Assembly: GCF_900112205.1 (NCBI RefSeq)
Contig: NZ_FOKW01000007.1
Coordinates: 186,001 to 250,000, forward strand
Source: Natronobacterium haloterrestre
GTDB taxonomy: Archaea > Halobacteriota > Halobacteria > Halobacteriales > Natrialbaceae
Direction: 5' to 3'
DNA length: 64,000 nt
Made by a program: the position numbers and the translations under genes. The notes beneath the pieces are model-generated. The model made no database searches and was not told the origin of the DNA. It was given only the letters and a program-made list of their open reading frames with translations. This document shows, in pieces, positions 26,411-35,417 of the stretch. Every line of letters begins with the position of its first letter. Position 1 is the first letter of the stretch.

Positions 26411-28147
26411 TCACTCCCGTTTGACGCCCGGATTCGTCACCGCGCCGTCGGCCGCGGAACCGAAGTCGCGGCCGAACTTCGCGAGCACGCCGCCCTCGTA
26501 GGCTGGCTCCGGCCGGTCCCACTCCTCGCGACGAGTCTCGAGTTCGTCCTCGTCGACGTCGACCTCGAGGGTGCGGTCCGGGATGTCGACCGTGATCTCG
26601 TCCCCGTCCTCGAGCAGGCCGATGGGGCCGCCGACGAACGCCTCGGGGGCGACGTGGCCGATCATCGGGCCGCGCGTGCCGCCGGAGAACCGCCCGTCGG
26701 TGATCAGGGCGACGTCGTCCTCGTGGCCGGCGCCGACGACCGCCGCGGTCACGCCCAGCATCTCGCGCATGCCGGGCCCACCTTTCGGCCCCTCGTTGCG
26801 GATGACGATCACGTCGCCGGACTCGATGTGTCCCTCCTGGACGTAGGCCATCGCGTCCTCCTCGTTCTCGAAGATCCGGGCCGGCCCCTGGTGGTAGAAC
26901 TCGTCGTCGCCGGTCACCTTCAGCACCGCGCCGTCGGGCGCGAGGTTACCGGTGAGGATCTTGATCGCGCCTTCATCCTCCTTGGGGTCGTCGACGGGGT
27001 AAAGGAAGTCGGCCTCGATCTCGTCGTCGCTCGGCAGTCCGTGTTCCTCCTCGAGGAACGCGAGTTCCTCCGCGATCGTCCGCCCCGTCACGGTCATCGC
27101 GTCGCCGTGGAACAGGTCGGCCTCGAGCAGTCGCCGGATGACGACCGGGACGCCGCCGAGTTCGTGGAGGTCGTTCATCACGCTGTCGCCGCCGGGCTGC
27201 ATGTCGGCGATCTTGGGCGTTCGCTTCGAGATCTCGTCGAAGTCCTCGATCTCGAGATCGACGTCCGCCTCGCGGGCGAGCGCGAGCAGGTGGAGCACCC
27301 CGTTGGTCGAGCCGCCGATCGCGGTCTGGAGCGCGATGGCGTTCTCGAAGGACTTTCGCGAGAGGATATCCGACGGCCGGCGGTCCTCCTCGACGACCTC
27401 GACGGCGAGTTCGCCGGCCCGACGGGCGACGGCGTACCGCTCGTGGTGTTCGGCCGGCGGCGAGGCGCTGCCCAGGGGGGCCATCCCGAGCGCCTCCGAA
27501 ATGGAGGCCATCGTGTTCGCGGTGAACATCCCGCCACAGGAGCCCGCGCCCGGACAGGCGTTGCGCTCGAGGTCGTCGAGTTCGTCGGCGTCCATGTCGC
27601 CGGTGCCGTAGGTCCCGACGCCCTCGAACACCTGGACGATCGTCACGTCGCGACCCTCGTGCTCGCCGGGCATGATCGAGCCGCCGTAGAGGAAGACCGA
27701 GGGGAGATCCGTGCGGATCGCGGCCATCATCATCCCGGGCAGGTTCTTGTCACAGCCCGCGACGGTGACCAGCCCGTCCATCCGTTCCCCGAAGGAGACG
27801 AGTTCGACGCTGTCCGCGATGACCTCCCGCGAGATCAGCGAGGCCTTCATCCCCTCGGTCCCCATCGAGATGGCGTCGGAGATGGTGATCGTGCCGAACT
27901 CGATGGGCATCCCGCCGGCCTCGTCCGCGCCCTCGAGCGCCGACTCGGCGACCTCGTCTAAGTGAACGTTACACGGCGTGATGTCGGCCGCGGGGTTGGG
28001 CACGCCGATCATCGGGGAGGAGAAGTCCTCGTCGTCGAATCCCATCGCGCGGAACATCGCCCGGTGTGGGGCTTTCTCCGCGCCCTCTGTCACGTCGCGG
28101 CTCCGGAGCCGCTCGTCTTTACCGAAATCGAACTCGTCGCTGCTCAT
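26411..28147 (-). CDS. ilvD: Dihydroxy-acid dehydratase
   Basis: A 578-residue enzyme from the ATG at 28147. It dehydrates 2,3-dihydroxy acids in valine and isoleucine synthesis. Family motifs are visible: [30 protein letters not shown] (Fe-S cysteines) and [21 protein letters not shown] near the end. Length matches the family of 550-580 residues. The Fe-S cluster type cannot be read from sequence. It lies alone between ribL-side genes and mobA. Confidence 0.96.
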   Translation of the reverse strand: MSSDEFDFGKDERLRSRDVTEGAEKAPHRAMFRAMGFDDEDFSSPMIGVPNPAADITPCNVHLDEVAESALEGADEAGGMPIEFGTITISDAISMGTEGMKASLISREVIADSVELVSFGERMDGLVTVAGCDKNLPGMMMAAIRTDLPSVFLYGGSIMPGEHEGRDVTIVQVFEGVGTYGTGDMDADELDDLERNACPGAGSCGGMFTANTMASISEALGMAPLGSASPPAEHHERYAVARRAGELAVEVVEEDRRPSDILSRKSFENAIALQTAIGGSTNGVLHLLALAREADVDLEIEDFDEISKRTPKIADMQPGGDSVMNDLHELGGVPVVIRRLLEADLFHGDAMTVTGRTIAEELAFLEEEHGLPSDDEIEADFLYPVDDPKEDEGAIKILTGNLAPDGAVLKVTGDDEFYHQGPARIFENEEDAMAYVQEGHIESGDVIVIRNEGPKGGPGMREMLGVTAAVVGAGHEDDVALITDGRFSGGTRGPMIGHVAPEAFVGGPIGLLEDGDEITVDIPDRTLEVDVDEDELETRREEWDRPEPAYEGGVLAKFGRDFGSAADGAVTNPGVKRE

Positions 28148-28231
28148 GCACGGATCTTGGGACGCGTCGCCATAAGTCACCCTTTCCCGGCGTATCGTGC
28201 GACACTGGCCGGATCGGCCGAACCGCTTCGG

Positions 28232-28861
28232 TTACCCCAGTCGGTCGGCCGCGTCCTCGAGTTCCGCCTGCGTGTCGACGCTTTCAAAAGTCGCGTCGTC
28301 GACGCCAGCGGCCTCGAGTTCGGACTCGGCGACGGTAACGCAGTCGATCCGATCGATCGCCGCGAGGATTCGCCCGTCGTCACCCTCGAGCGCGGCCGCG
28401 CACGCCTCTGCCATCGCGTCGGTCCGGTACACCGCCTGCGTCGTCTGGTACCAGCCGTCCTCGAGGCGGACGACGGCACCGTCGCTCCCCTGTGCGCGCT
28501 CGAGCAGGAGTTCGAGCAGCGCCGGGTCGACGAACGGCATGTCGCAGGCGACCACCGCGGCGTACTCGCGGGTGGCGGTCTCGAGGCCGACGCGGATGCC
28601 GGCCAGCGGGCCCCGATCCTCGACGGGATCGGTCGCGAACCGGACCGAGGCGTCACAGCCCTCGAGGGCCGCGTCGATCGCCTCGAGCTGGTCCTCGCGG
28701 CAGTTGACCACGATCTCGTCGGTCACCGTCGCGAGCCGGTCGACGACGCGCCGGATCATCGGCGTTCCAGCGAGGTCGGCGACGGCCTTGTCCGCGTCCC
28801 CGAACCGGGTCGAGTAGCCGCCCGCGATGACGACCCCTGCAAGCGTTTGGTTCGTCGGCAC
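28232..28861 (-). CDS. mobA: Molybdenum cofactor guanylyltransferase
   Basis: A 209-residue nucleotidyltransferase using a GTG start at 28861; the upstream ATG at 28945 is possible but adds a basic, atypical N-terminus. The family's GTP-binding loop is visible as AGGYSTRFGDADKAVADL, followed by CREDQLEAI and the metal-binding ACDMPFVDP. It attaches GMP to molybdopterin to make the bis-MGD cofactor used by nitrate- and DMSO-type reductases. It may work with moaC at 56.4 kb, which makes the precursor. Confidence 0.82.
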   Translation of the reverse strand: MPTNQTLAGVVIAGGYSTRFGDADKAVADLAGTPMIRRVVDRLATVTDEIVVNCREDQLEAIDAALEGCDASVRFATDPVEDRGPLAGIRVGLETATREYAAVVACDMPFVDPALLELLLERAQGSDGAVVRLEDGWYQTTQAVYRTDAMAEACAAALEGDDGRILAAIDRIDCVTVAESELEAAGVDDATFESVDTQAELEDAADRLG

Positions 28862-29071
28862 GGTCGTCGGTACGCACGAGCCGGGATTATACCTGTTGGA
28901 CCATCCCACGTGGCGGCAATCGACCGGACCCCGTCGATCCGGCACCGACTCCGCCCCGGTTCGCCCCCCGACGGCGGTCCGATCGACCCCTCGAGCAGGG
29001 TCGAACGATCACGGAATTTTATACGCTAACTGGGCTAATTCGTCCGATCCGACCGTTCCCTGAGGAAAAAA

Positions 29072-29080
29072 GCTTATACC
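29072..29080 (+). promoter_or_regulatory. TATA box of the 29103 gene
   Basis: GCTTATACC centred about 27 bases before the ATG predicts a start within one or two bases of it, so the transcript is probably leaderless. Confidence 0.55.
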
Positions 29081-29102
29081 TCACCGTTCGACTCATCGAA
29101 GC

Positions 29103-29462
29103 ATGGCACGCGACGATCCGGTACCCAGCCAGACAGCATCGATCAAGAACGCGAACACGAACGGAAACGAAGCCGACACCGATGCCCTCCCTAACCTCGT
29201 GACGATCGTCGGTCGGGGCGTCCCCTCCCGGTTCGAGATCGCCGTCGACGGCGAGATCGAGATGGTCGGGGGCGACCCAGAACGGGAAGCGACGGTCGTC
29301 ACCGAGAAAGTGGCCGAGGGTTCGATCGACGTCGGCGTCCAGCGGTTCCGCTTCTCCGGCGAGATGGCGAACGTCCGCGTCGTCGACTGGAACGGCGTCC
29401 CGGCACCCGAATCCGCCAGTACGCCGAACGTCCACGTCGACTACGGCGTTCCCGGCCGGTAG
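29103..29462 (+). CDS. Uncharacterised haloarchaeal beta-rich protein
   Basis: A 119-residue protein. A polar N-terminus (about 1-25) is followed by alternating hydrophobic segments, for example LVTIVGRGVPSRFEIAVDGE and VGVQRFRFSGEMANVRVVD, which suggest a small beta domain. No family is recognised. Promoter position supports the start. It is followed 107 bases later by the RFAP-synthase homologue. Confidence 0.72.
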   Translation: MARDDPVPSQTASIKNANTNGNEADTDALPNLVTIVGRGVPSRFEIAVDGEIEMVGGDPEREATVVTEKVAEGSIDVGVQRFRFSGEMANVRVVDWNGVPAPESASTPNVHVDYGVPGR

Positions 29463-29569
29463 GCGCGACGACTGCGCCCGGGACTCGTTTCTTCTCCCCC
29501 CGACGGCGTCAGTCGTTGCCACCGTCGAAACCCCCTTCCGGAGGGGTTTCCTACCCCCGGCAGAACGGA

Positions 29570-30673
29570 ATGTCGGGAGGACAGCCGACGACCAGAGCGA
29601 CCGTCAGCGCGGGTGCCCGCCTCCACGTCGGGTTCCAGAACCTCTCGCTGGCCCGCGAACGGCTCTACGGCGGGATCGGCGTCGGTCTCGAGCAGCCGCG
29701 GGTGACCGTCACCGCCGAACCCGCCGACGGTCTCGAGGCCGACGACCCGCTGGTGGAGGAGTACGCGCGCCGCGCCGTCGCGGTTCTCGACGTTCCCGGT
29801 GTCGCGGTCGACCTCGAGACGGCCCTCCCCCGTCACGTCGGCCTCGGCAGCGGGACGCAACTCGCGCTGTCGGTTCTCGCCGCGACCGCCCACGCCTACG
29901 GCCTCGAGCCGCGGGTCCGCGAGCGCGCGCCGGCGCTGGGCCGTGGCGGCCGCAGCGGCGTCGGCGTCGCCACCTTCGAGGCCGGCGGGTTCGTCGTCGA
30001 CGCCGGCCACCCGACGAACCGGTTCACGACGGAACCGCCCGCCGAGGGCGACTGGACGGTGCCGCCGGTCGTCGCCCGGCACGACCTCCCCGACCGCTGG
30101 CGGTTCCTCGTCGCCGTCCCCGAAGCGGAACCCGGCCGCAACGGGGACGACGAGGACGCGAGCATGCGCGAAGTCGTCGAACGGGCCGATCCGACCGTTT
30201 CCGACGAGATCGCCGGCGTCGTCACCCGGAAGCTGTTGCCGGCGGCCGCGGAGGGGCGACTCGAGGCATTCGGCGACGCGGTCGCCGAGATCGGCCGGAA
30301 GAACGGCTCCTGGTACGCGGACGCCCAGGGCGGTGTCTTCCGGCCGCCGGCCGGCGCGCTCGTCGAATCGCTCGAGGAGTGTCCGGTGCTGACGGGGATC
30401 GGGCAGTCCTCGTGGGGGCCGGTCGTCTACGGGGTCACGGATCGGAGCCACGCCAGCGAGGCGAAAGCGGCCGCGGAGGACGCGCTCGCAGACCTGGGCT
30501 GCGACGGCCGGGTGTTGCTCTCCGCGCCGGCGGGGGGCGGTACGAACGCGAACGCAAACGGGAGCGCAAATTCGGATCATGACCCGGACCCGGACCCGGA
30601 CCCGGACCCGGACCCGAATCCGGAACCACGAACGACCGGCGGCGCTCGCGTCACCCTCGAGGACGATACGTAG
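29570..30673 (+). CDS. Beta-ribofuranosylaminobenzene 5'-phosphate synthase family (GHMP) protein
   Basis: A 367-residue GHMP-type protein from the ATG at 29570. N-terminal ARLHVGFQNLSL is the GHMP entry strand, and LPRHVGLGSGTQLALSVL is the phosphate-binding loop; GRGGRSGVGVATFEAGGFVVD follows. Homologues make RFAP in methanopterin synthesis from pABA and PRPP. Haloarchaea do not make classical methanopterin, so the product here is uncertain (folate-like pterin is one option). The C-terminus is a low-complexity Asn/Asp-Pro tail encoded by a GACCCG repeat. Confidence 0.78.
   Translation: MSGGQPTTRATVSAGARLHVGFQNLSLARERLYGGIGVGLEQPRVTVTAEPADGLEADDPLVEEYARRAVAVLDVPGVAVDLETALPRHVGLGSGTQLALSVLAATAHAYGLEPRVRERAPALGRGGRSGVGVATFEAGGFVVDAGHPTNRFTTEPPAEGDWTVPPVVARHDLPDRWRFLVAVPEAEPGRNGDDEDASMREVVERADPTVSDEIAGVVTRKLLPAAAEGRLEAFGDAVAEIGRKNGSWYADAQGGVFRPPAGALVESLEECPVLTGIGQSSWGPVVYGVTDRSHASEAKAAAEDALADLGCDGRVLLSAPAGGGTNANANGSANSDHDPDPDPDPDPDPNPEPRTTGGARVTLEDDT
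30581..30616 (+). repeat. Six tandem GACCCG hexamers within the RFAP-type gene
   Basis: Perfect hexamers encode a (Asp-Pro) run in the C-terminal tail of the preceding gene. The run keeps the reading frame, so copy number could vary without loss of the protein. Confidence 0.8.
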
Positions 30674-30736
30674 CACCGGACTCGACGACGACGCCCGCGC
30701 CACAACAGGTAAACCGGTCGACTCCAACGATCAGCC

Positions 30737-31573
30737 ATGGAACGGCTGCCGCTCGGAATCTCGCGACTCGATCGCATCATCGGCGGCGGCGCGCCTGCCG
30801 GCAGCGTCGTGTTACTCGCGGGGGAGTCGGGTGCCGGGGCGCGGGAGTTTTGCTACACCAGCGCGCTGATGAACGGCCTCGCCAGGGTCGGCTCCGACCG
30901 GTTCGACCTCCACTACGGCGCGCTCGAGGAGGGGACGAGGCTCCCCGAAGAGATCCACTACGTTTCGTTCACCGACGAGCGCGACGCCGTCGAGAACGAG
31001 ATGTCGTTCGTCGTCGAGGAGCAACTCGTCGAGGACGGAATGGAGACCATCGAGTTCGTCGAGTTGGCCGAGGAGTACTTCCAGCTGACCCCCGTGCCGA
31101 CCGACTGGTACGCGGAGCGGACCACCGACATCACGAACCTCGGCAACAAGACCGATCGGGGAGACGTCCTCGAGGCGTTCGGCGACTACCTGACCGAACA
31201 CGCCGCGGGGAACCTCGTCGTCGTCGACTCGATCACCGACCTGGCCGCGGCGGCCGACGACCGGCTCGACTGGGCGGACCTGACGGTCCTGCTGAAGGGG
31301 CTTGCCCGCGCCTCCCACCGCTGGGGCGGCGTGATCCTCCTGCTCGTCAACTCCGAGCCGCTCACGTCGACCGAGCTCGGCCGGCTGAAAGAGTCGACCG
31401 ACGGTACCTTGCTCTTCGAGTGGGAGAGCGGCGGCTCCGAGCGCGCCCGGACGCTCGTCGTCGAACAGTTCCGCGGGGTCCTCTCCCGACTCGAGGACGA
31501 GGACGTCGTCCGCTTCGAAACCGAGATCGGCGACGCCGGCTTCGATATCAGCAACGTTCGGAAGATTCGCTGA
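30737..31573 (+). CDS. KaiC/RecA-like (HTR-like) ATPase homologue with degenerate P-loop
   Basis: A 278-residue RecA-fold protein starting MERLPLGISRLDRIIGGG, the KaiC-type entry. The Walker A region reads GESGAGAREF, where GxxxxGK[ST] would be expected, so the lysine and Ser/Thr are missing. The Walker B-like strand NLVVVDSITDL is intact. It resembles haloarchaeal HTR-like/KaiC proteins that have lost the ATPase site. Probable signalling or scaffold role; not proven. Confidence 0.85.
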   Translation: MERLPLGISRLDRIIGGGAPAGSVVLLAGESGAGAREFCYTSALMNGLARVGSDRFDLHYGALEEGTRLPEEIHYVSFTDERDAVENEMSFVVEEQLVEDGMETIEFVELAEEYFQLTPVPTDWYAERTTDITNLGNKTDRGDVLEAFGDYLTEHAAGNLVVVDSITDLAAAADDRLDWADLTVLLKGLARASHRWGGVILLLVNSEPLTSTELGRLKESTDGTLLFEWESGGSERARTLVVEQFRGVLSRLEDEDVVRFETEIGDAGFDISNVRKIR

Positions 31574-31665
31574 CAGGCGTCCCACCGATATCGGTCCCGG
31601 GATCGCTCCGATGCCCGGAAAATGGGCAATAATCCTTATGCGGCGCTCGCCGCTATGTGTGGTAG

Positions 31666-32601
31666 ATGGCGGGTGAGGAAAACGAGAACGGGGGGGTTTC
31701 GTTCGCGTTACCGGCCGACGTCGACGACTGGATCGCCGACGCCGCCGAGCGGCGCGACGAGTCGCGCGACGAGTTCTGTCGCCGCCTGCTTACCGCTGCC
31801 CGCGCCGTCGCGGCTGCCGAGAACGGAGTGCTCGAGGCCGACGTCGAGGCCGAGAGCGAAGACGGGGACGGAGAGGGGGGCGAAGGCGAGTACGCGTTCG
31901 ACCCCGTCGTCCGCGACGACCTCGAGGCCCTGCAGGGCGAACTCGAGGCCAGCCGCGAGGAATTTCGGGAACTGCTGGAGGACGTCCGCTCGCGGGTCGT
32001 CCAGGTCAAACGCGAGACCGACGCGAAGGCACCGGCGGACCACGGGCACCCGGAGTACGCCGAGGCCGAGACCCTCGAGCGCCTCCAGGCGGACCTCGAG
32101 GCCCTCGAAGAGACCGTCGACGGCGGCTTCGACAACTTCGAGGAGGTGCTCGATTACCTCCTCGAACGGACGGATCGCCTCGAGGAGCGGTCGACGGTCC
32201 TCGCGACGGCCGTCGTCGATCTGCGGGATCGGTGGGACGATCTCGTCGAGCGCGAACGACAGCGAGCCCAGGTCGAAGACCTCAAACTGGCCGCGAACCG
32301 GCTCGGGATCCGGTCCGCGGCCTGCGAGGAGTGTGACGCGTCGGTCGATCTCGCCCTGTTGACCGCGCCGGAGTGTCCCCACTGTGCCAGTCCCTTCGCC
32401 GACGTCCGGGAGCGGACGTCTTTCTTCGGCTCTCACACGCTCGAGACCGGTAACCCGCCCGCGCTCGAGGGGCGAGGGAGCGAAGTCGAGACGACGCCGG
32501 AGGGCGTGTTCGAGGCCGTCGAGGCCGACGCGGACGGAACGGGCGAAGACGACCGGGACGACGACCGTCGCGGGCTCGGACTCGGTGGTGGGAACCAGTG
32601 A
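31666..32601 (+). CDS. Coiled-coil protein with zinc ribbon, RHH-like N-terminus
   Basis: A 311-residue protein. Residues 10-45 (FALPADVDDWIADAAERRDESRD) look like a degenerate ribbon-helix-helix or similar short helix pair. A long acidic coiled coil spans about 75-210. A zinc-ribbon follows with CEEC and CPHC near residues 222-246, and an acidic tail. No family is recognised. Its stop overlaps the next gene's GTG start, so the two are translationally coupled. A TATA-like box (AATCCTTATG, ~31630-31640) lies about 30 bases before the ATG. Confidence 0.78.
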   Translation: MAGEENENGGVSFALPADVDDWIADAAERRDESRDEFCRRLLTAARAVAAAENGVLEADVEAESEDGDGEGGEGEYAFDPVVRDDLEALQGELEASREEFRELLEDVRSRVVQVKRETDAKAPADHGHPEYAEAETLERLQADLEALEETVDGGFDNFEEVLDYLLERTDRLEERSTVLATAVVDLRDRWDDLVERERQRAQVEDLKLAANRLGIRSAACEECDASVDLALLTAPECPHCASPFADVRERTSFFGSHTLETGNPPALEGRGSEVETTPEGVFEAVEADADGTGEDDRDDDRRGLGLGGGNQ

Positions 32602-33242
32602 GCGACCGAAACACCGAGGGTGAGAGAGACCAAGGTGGCGAGCGAGAACGCATGACCGACCGCGACGCGGACGACGGGATCGAGCGTTCCCCGAGCGACG
32701 AAAGCGAGGATGGAGACGGGAACGAGAACGCCAACTCGAGAACCGTCCGCCCGACCCTGCGGGACGATTCCGGGACGGAACCGGGCCGATCGCCGGCGGA
32801 CCGCGACGGGAGCGCGTGGACCGACCCCGACGCAGTCTCCGACTCGCGTCCGGAAGGCAGCAGCGCTACCGGCCCGCTCGGTGATCTCGCCGCGACCGTC
32901 GAACGGCGCCGAACCGAGGCCGCGGATCCCGCAACCGGCGCCTCGAGCGACGAGTTCGACGACCTGTTCGACCGCGAGGACGTCGCCGAACTCGATCCCG
33001 ATCGACTCTGGGAGCGACTCGAGGACGACGCGCCGCCGGCGGACCTCTTCGAGGAGGAACGGGAAATCCGCACGGTCGACAAGCGGGAGTACTGCCACCA
33101 GTGCGAGCACTTCGCGACGCCGCCGAACGTCGGTTGCACCCTCGAGGGAACCGACGTCCTCGACATGCCCAGGCTCGACCAGTTCCGGGTCGCCGACTGC
33201 CCCGTGGTTCTCGAGGACGAGGAACTCGAGCGCCGCTACTAG
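32598..33242 (+). CDS. Acidic protein with C-terminal cysteine cluster
   Basis: A 214-residue protein using a GTG start that overlaps the stop of the preceding gene. The N-terminal half (about 1-110) is disordered and highly acidic. The C-terminus has REYCHQCEHFATPPNVGC and a last cysteine in ADCPVV, a probable zinc site. No family is recognised. Coupling to the coiled-coil/zinc gene upstream and to TFS downstream suggests a link to transcription or nucleic acids (inference). Confidence 0.75.
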   Translation: MSDRNTEGERDQGGERERMTDRDADDGIERSPSDESEDGDGNENANSRTVRPTLRDDSGTEPGRSPADRDGSAWTDPDAVSDSRPEGSSATGPLGDLAATVERRRTEAADPATGASSDEFDDLFDREDVAELDPDRLWERLEDDAPPADLFEEEREIRTVDKREYCHQCEHFATPPNVGCTLEGTDVLDMPRLDQFRVADCPVVLEDEELERRY

Positions 33243-33293
33243 ACGGGAACCGAGGACCTGGGTGTTTTTGCGCTCGATCCCGTACCGCCCGAC

Positions 33294-33623
33294 ATGCAGT
33301 TTTGCGACGAATGCGGTTCGATGATGAAAGCCGACGGCGACCGCATGGTCTGTACGAACGAGGACTGCGGTGCCTCGAGCGAGCGGGACAGCGACCTGGA
33401 AGACGAGTTCGTTACGACGGAGTCCCAGTCCGAAGACGACGTCATCGAGTCCAGCGAGGACGCGAACTTCGAGGGCAAACCGAAGGCCACCGACGTGATC
33501 TGTGACGAGTGTGGCAACCAGGAGGCGTGGTACACGCTCAAACAGACTGCCTCGGCCGACGAGCCGCCGACGCGCTTTTTCAAGTGTACCGAGTGCGGTC
33601 ACCGCTGGCGCGGCTACAACTGA
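33294..33623 (+). CDS. tfs: Transcription cleavage factor TFS (TFIIS-like)
   Basis: A 109-residue protein with two zinc ribbons: CDEC...CTNEDC at residues 4-25 and CDEC...CTEC at the C-terminus. The acidic loop residues needed for RNA cleavage (Asp-Glu) are present in SADEPPTRFFKC. TFS rescues backtracked RNA polymerase by stimulating transcript cleavage. Length (about 105-115 residues) fits the family. Probably co-directional with the two genes upstream. Confidence 0.94.
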   Translation: MQFCDECGSMMKADGDRMVCTNEDCGASSERDSDLEDEFVTTESQSEDDVIESSEDANFEGKPKATDVICDECGNQEAWYTLKQTASADEPPTRFFKCTECGHRWRGYN

Positions 33624-33922
33624 CGCCGCCCGATTCGTGTCTCGAGCGGTTTATCCCCTTCGAGTCTTCCACTTTTCGAGTAACGAACGACGACGGTTAT
33701 CCCTCCCCCGACCGAACTCGAGGATGCGGTATTCACCTCTTACAGCCACCGAGACCGCTACGGTCCGACGCCATCGCGTCGGGGAGTCGCCGCGCTCCGG
33801 ACCCGTCGGACCGTTCTGGACCGTCTCCAACCACCACGGGGCGTTTGCCCCACCGTTTCTGACGGCGGGGACCGGACGCAACGTTCACAACCGTCCGCGC
33901 GAATCGATCCGTAGGCACAGGT
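33624..33922. other. Intergenic region, no gene seen
   Basis: About 300 bases between tfs and dinB. The frames here are arginine-rich and lack haloarchaeal composition. No clear hairpin or repeat is evident. Confidence 0.4.
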
Positions 33923-35278
33923 ATGTCCGACGGGCCGCGCCTTCCCGGCGTCGAACGCGAGGACGACGAGGACCGGATCGTCCTCCACGTCGACGCGGAT
34001 TGCTTCTACGCCTCCTGTGAGCGGCTGCGCGAGCCCGAACTCGAGGGCGAACCGGTCGTCGTCGGCATGGGGTACGAACCCGGCGACACCGTCGGTGCGG
34101 TCGCCACCGCCAGCTACGAGGCCCGCGAGTTCGGCGTCGAGAGCGCGCAAGCGATCTCCACGGCCCTGGAACGACTCCCCCGCCGTGCGGCCCTCGACCC
34201 GGGTGCGCCGGATCACGACCCCGACCTGACCCGCGAGGAGACCGGTCACTACCGGCCCGTCGACATGGACTACTACGAGTCGATCGCCGAGGACGTACAG
34301 TCGATCCTCCACGACTGCGCCGACGTCGTCCGGGAGGTCAGCATCGACGAGGCCTACCTCGACGTCACCGACCGCACCGCCTGGGAAGTCGCCGACGGGT
34401 TCGCCCGCCACGTCAAGGACCGAATCCGTCGCGAGGTCGGCGTCGTCGTCAGCGTCGGCGTCGCGCCCACGATGAGCGCTGCCAAGATCGCCAGCGACTA
34501 CGACAAACCCGACGGGCTGACAGTCGTCCGCCCCGACGAACTCCGGGAGTTCCTCGCGCCGCTCGAGGTGGACCTGCTCCACGGCGTCGGCCCCGTGACG
34601 GCCCGGGAGCTCCGCGAGATGGGCCTCGAGACGGCGGGCGACGTCGCCGCCGCCGATCCCGGGCCGCTGGTCGAACGGTTCGGCGAGCGCGGCCGGGAAC
34701 TGTACGACCGTGCGCGCGGCGAGGACGACCGCCGCGTCGAGCCGAAGGGCGATCCAAAGAGCTTCTCGCGTGAGTCGGCCTTCGCCGAACCCGTCGCGGA
34801 GCCCGAGCCGAAGTACGAACAGATCGAGACGCTCGCGGCCGCGGTCGCCGACCGGGCCCGCCGGGAGGGCGCGCTCTACCGGACCGTCGGCGTCAAGGCC
34901 GTCACGCCGCCGTACGACGTCAACACGCGCGAGCGCTCGCTGCCGGGGCCTGTCGACGACCCCGACCTCGTCGACCGGATCGCCCGCGACCTGTTCGGGG
35001 AGTTCGAGGACGACCCCGTCCGGAAGGTCGGCGTCCGCGTGGCGAACCTCGAGTTCGCGTCGGCCGATCAGGCGAGCCTCGAGGGGTGGGGCAGTGACGG
35101 CGAGTCGTCGACCGACGCGATGGGAACCGGGTCCGACGGCGGCGAGGACCTCGAGTCCGAGAGCCAGGACGCCGAGGAGGAGAAGAACGACGAGGGGAGC
35201 GTCGGTCGCCCGACAGGTCGGGACGACCTCCCGCCGGGCCAGACCTCGCTGGCCGATTTCACGTCGCGTTCGCGGTGA
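33923..35278 (+). CDS. dinB: DNA polymerase IV (DinB, Y family) with C-terminal PIP-box-like motif
   Basis: A 451-residue translesion polymerase. Active-site acidic residues are D24 and D26 in HVDADCFYA and D142-E143 in SIDEAYLD. The helix-hairpin-helix region LLHGVGPVTARELREMGLE and the little-finger domain follow. The last 20 residues read GQTSLADFTSR, a PIP-box that would bind the PCNA clamp, after a disordered acidic linker (about 365-430). It copies damaged DNA. Confidence 0.95.
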   Translation: MSDGPRLPGVEREDDEDRIVLHVDADCFYASCERLREPELEGEPVVVGMGYEPGDTVGAVATASYEAREFGVESAQAISTALERLPRRAALDPGAPDHDPDLTREETGHYRPVDMDYYESIAEDVQSILHDCADVVREVSIDEAYLDVTDRTAWEVADGFARHVKDRIRREVGVVVSVGVAPTMSAAKIASDYDKPDGLTVVRPDELREFLAPLEVDLLHGVGPVTARELREMGLETAGDVAAADPGPLVERFGERGRELYDRARGEDDRRVEPKGDPKSFSRESAFAEPVAEPEPKYEQIETLAAAVADRARREGALYRTVGVKAVTPPYDVNTRERSLPGPVDDPDLVDRIARDLFGEFEDDPVRKVGVRVANLEFASADQASLEGWGSDGESSTDAMGTGSDGGEDLESESQDAEEEKNDEGSVGRPTGRDDLPPGQTSLADFTSRSR

Positions 35279-35417
35279 CGCGGATCCGTCGATCGCAGGA
35301 CACAGCGACGGCAACGGGACGGTTTTCGTCTCGTTCCGGATCGATGGGCCGGAACATTGAAATTATAACCCTCCGTTGGTAACGATTCGCCAGACGGATC
35401 CGTCCCCGGACTTTCAC

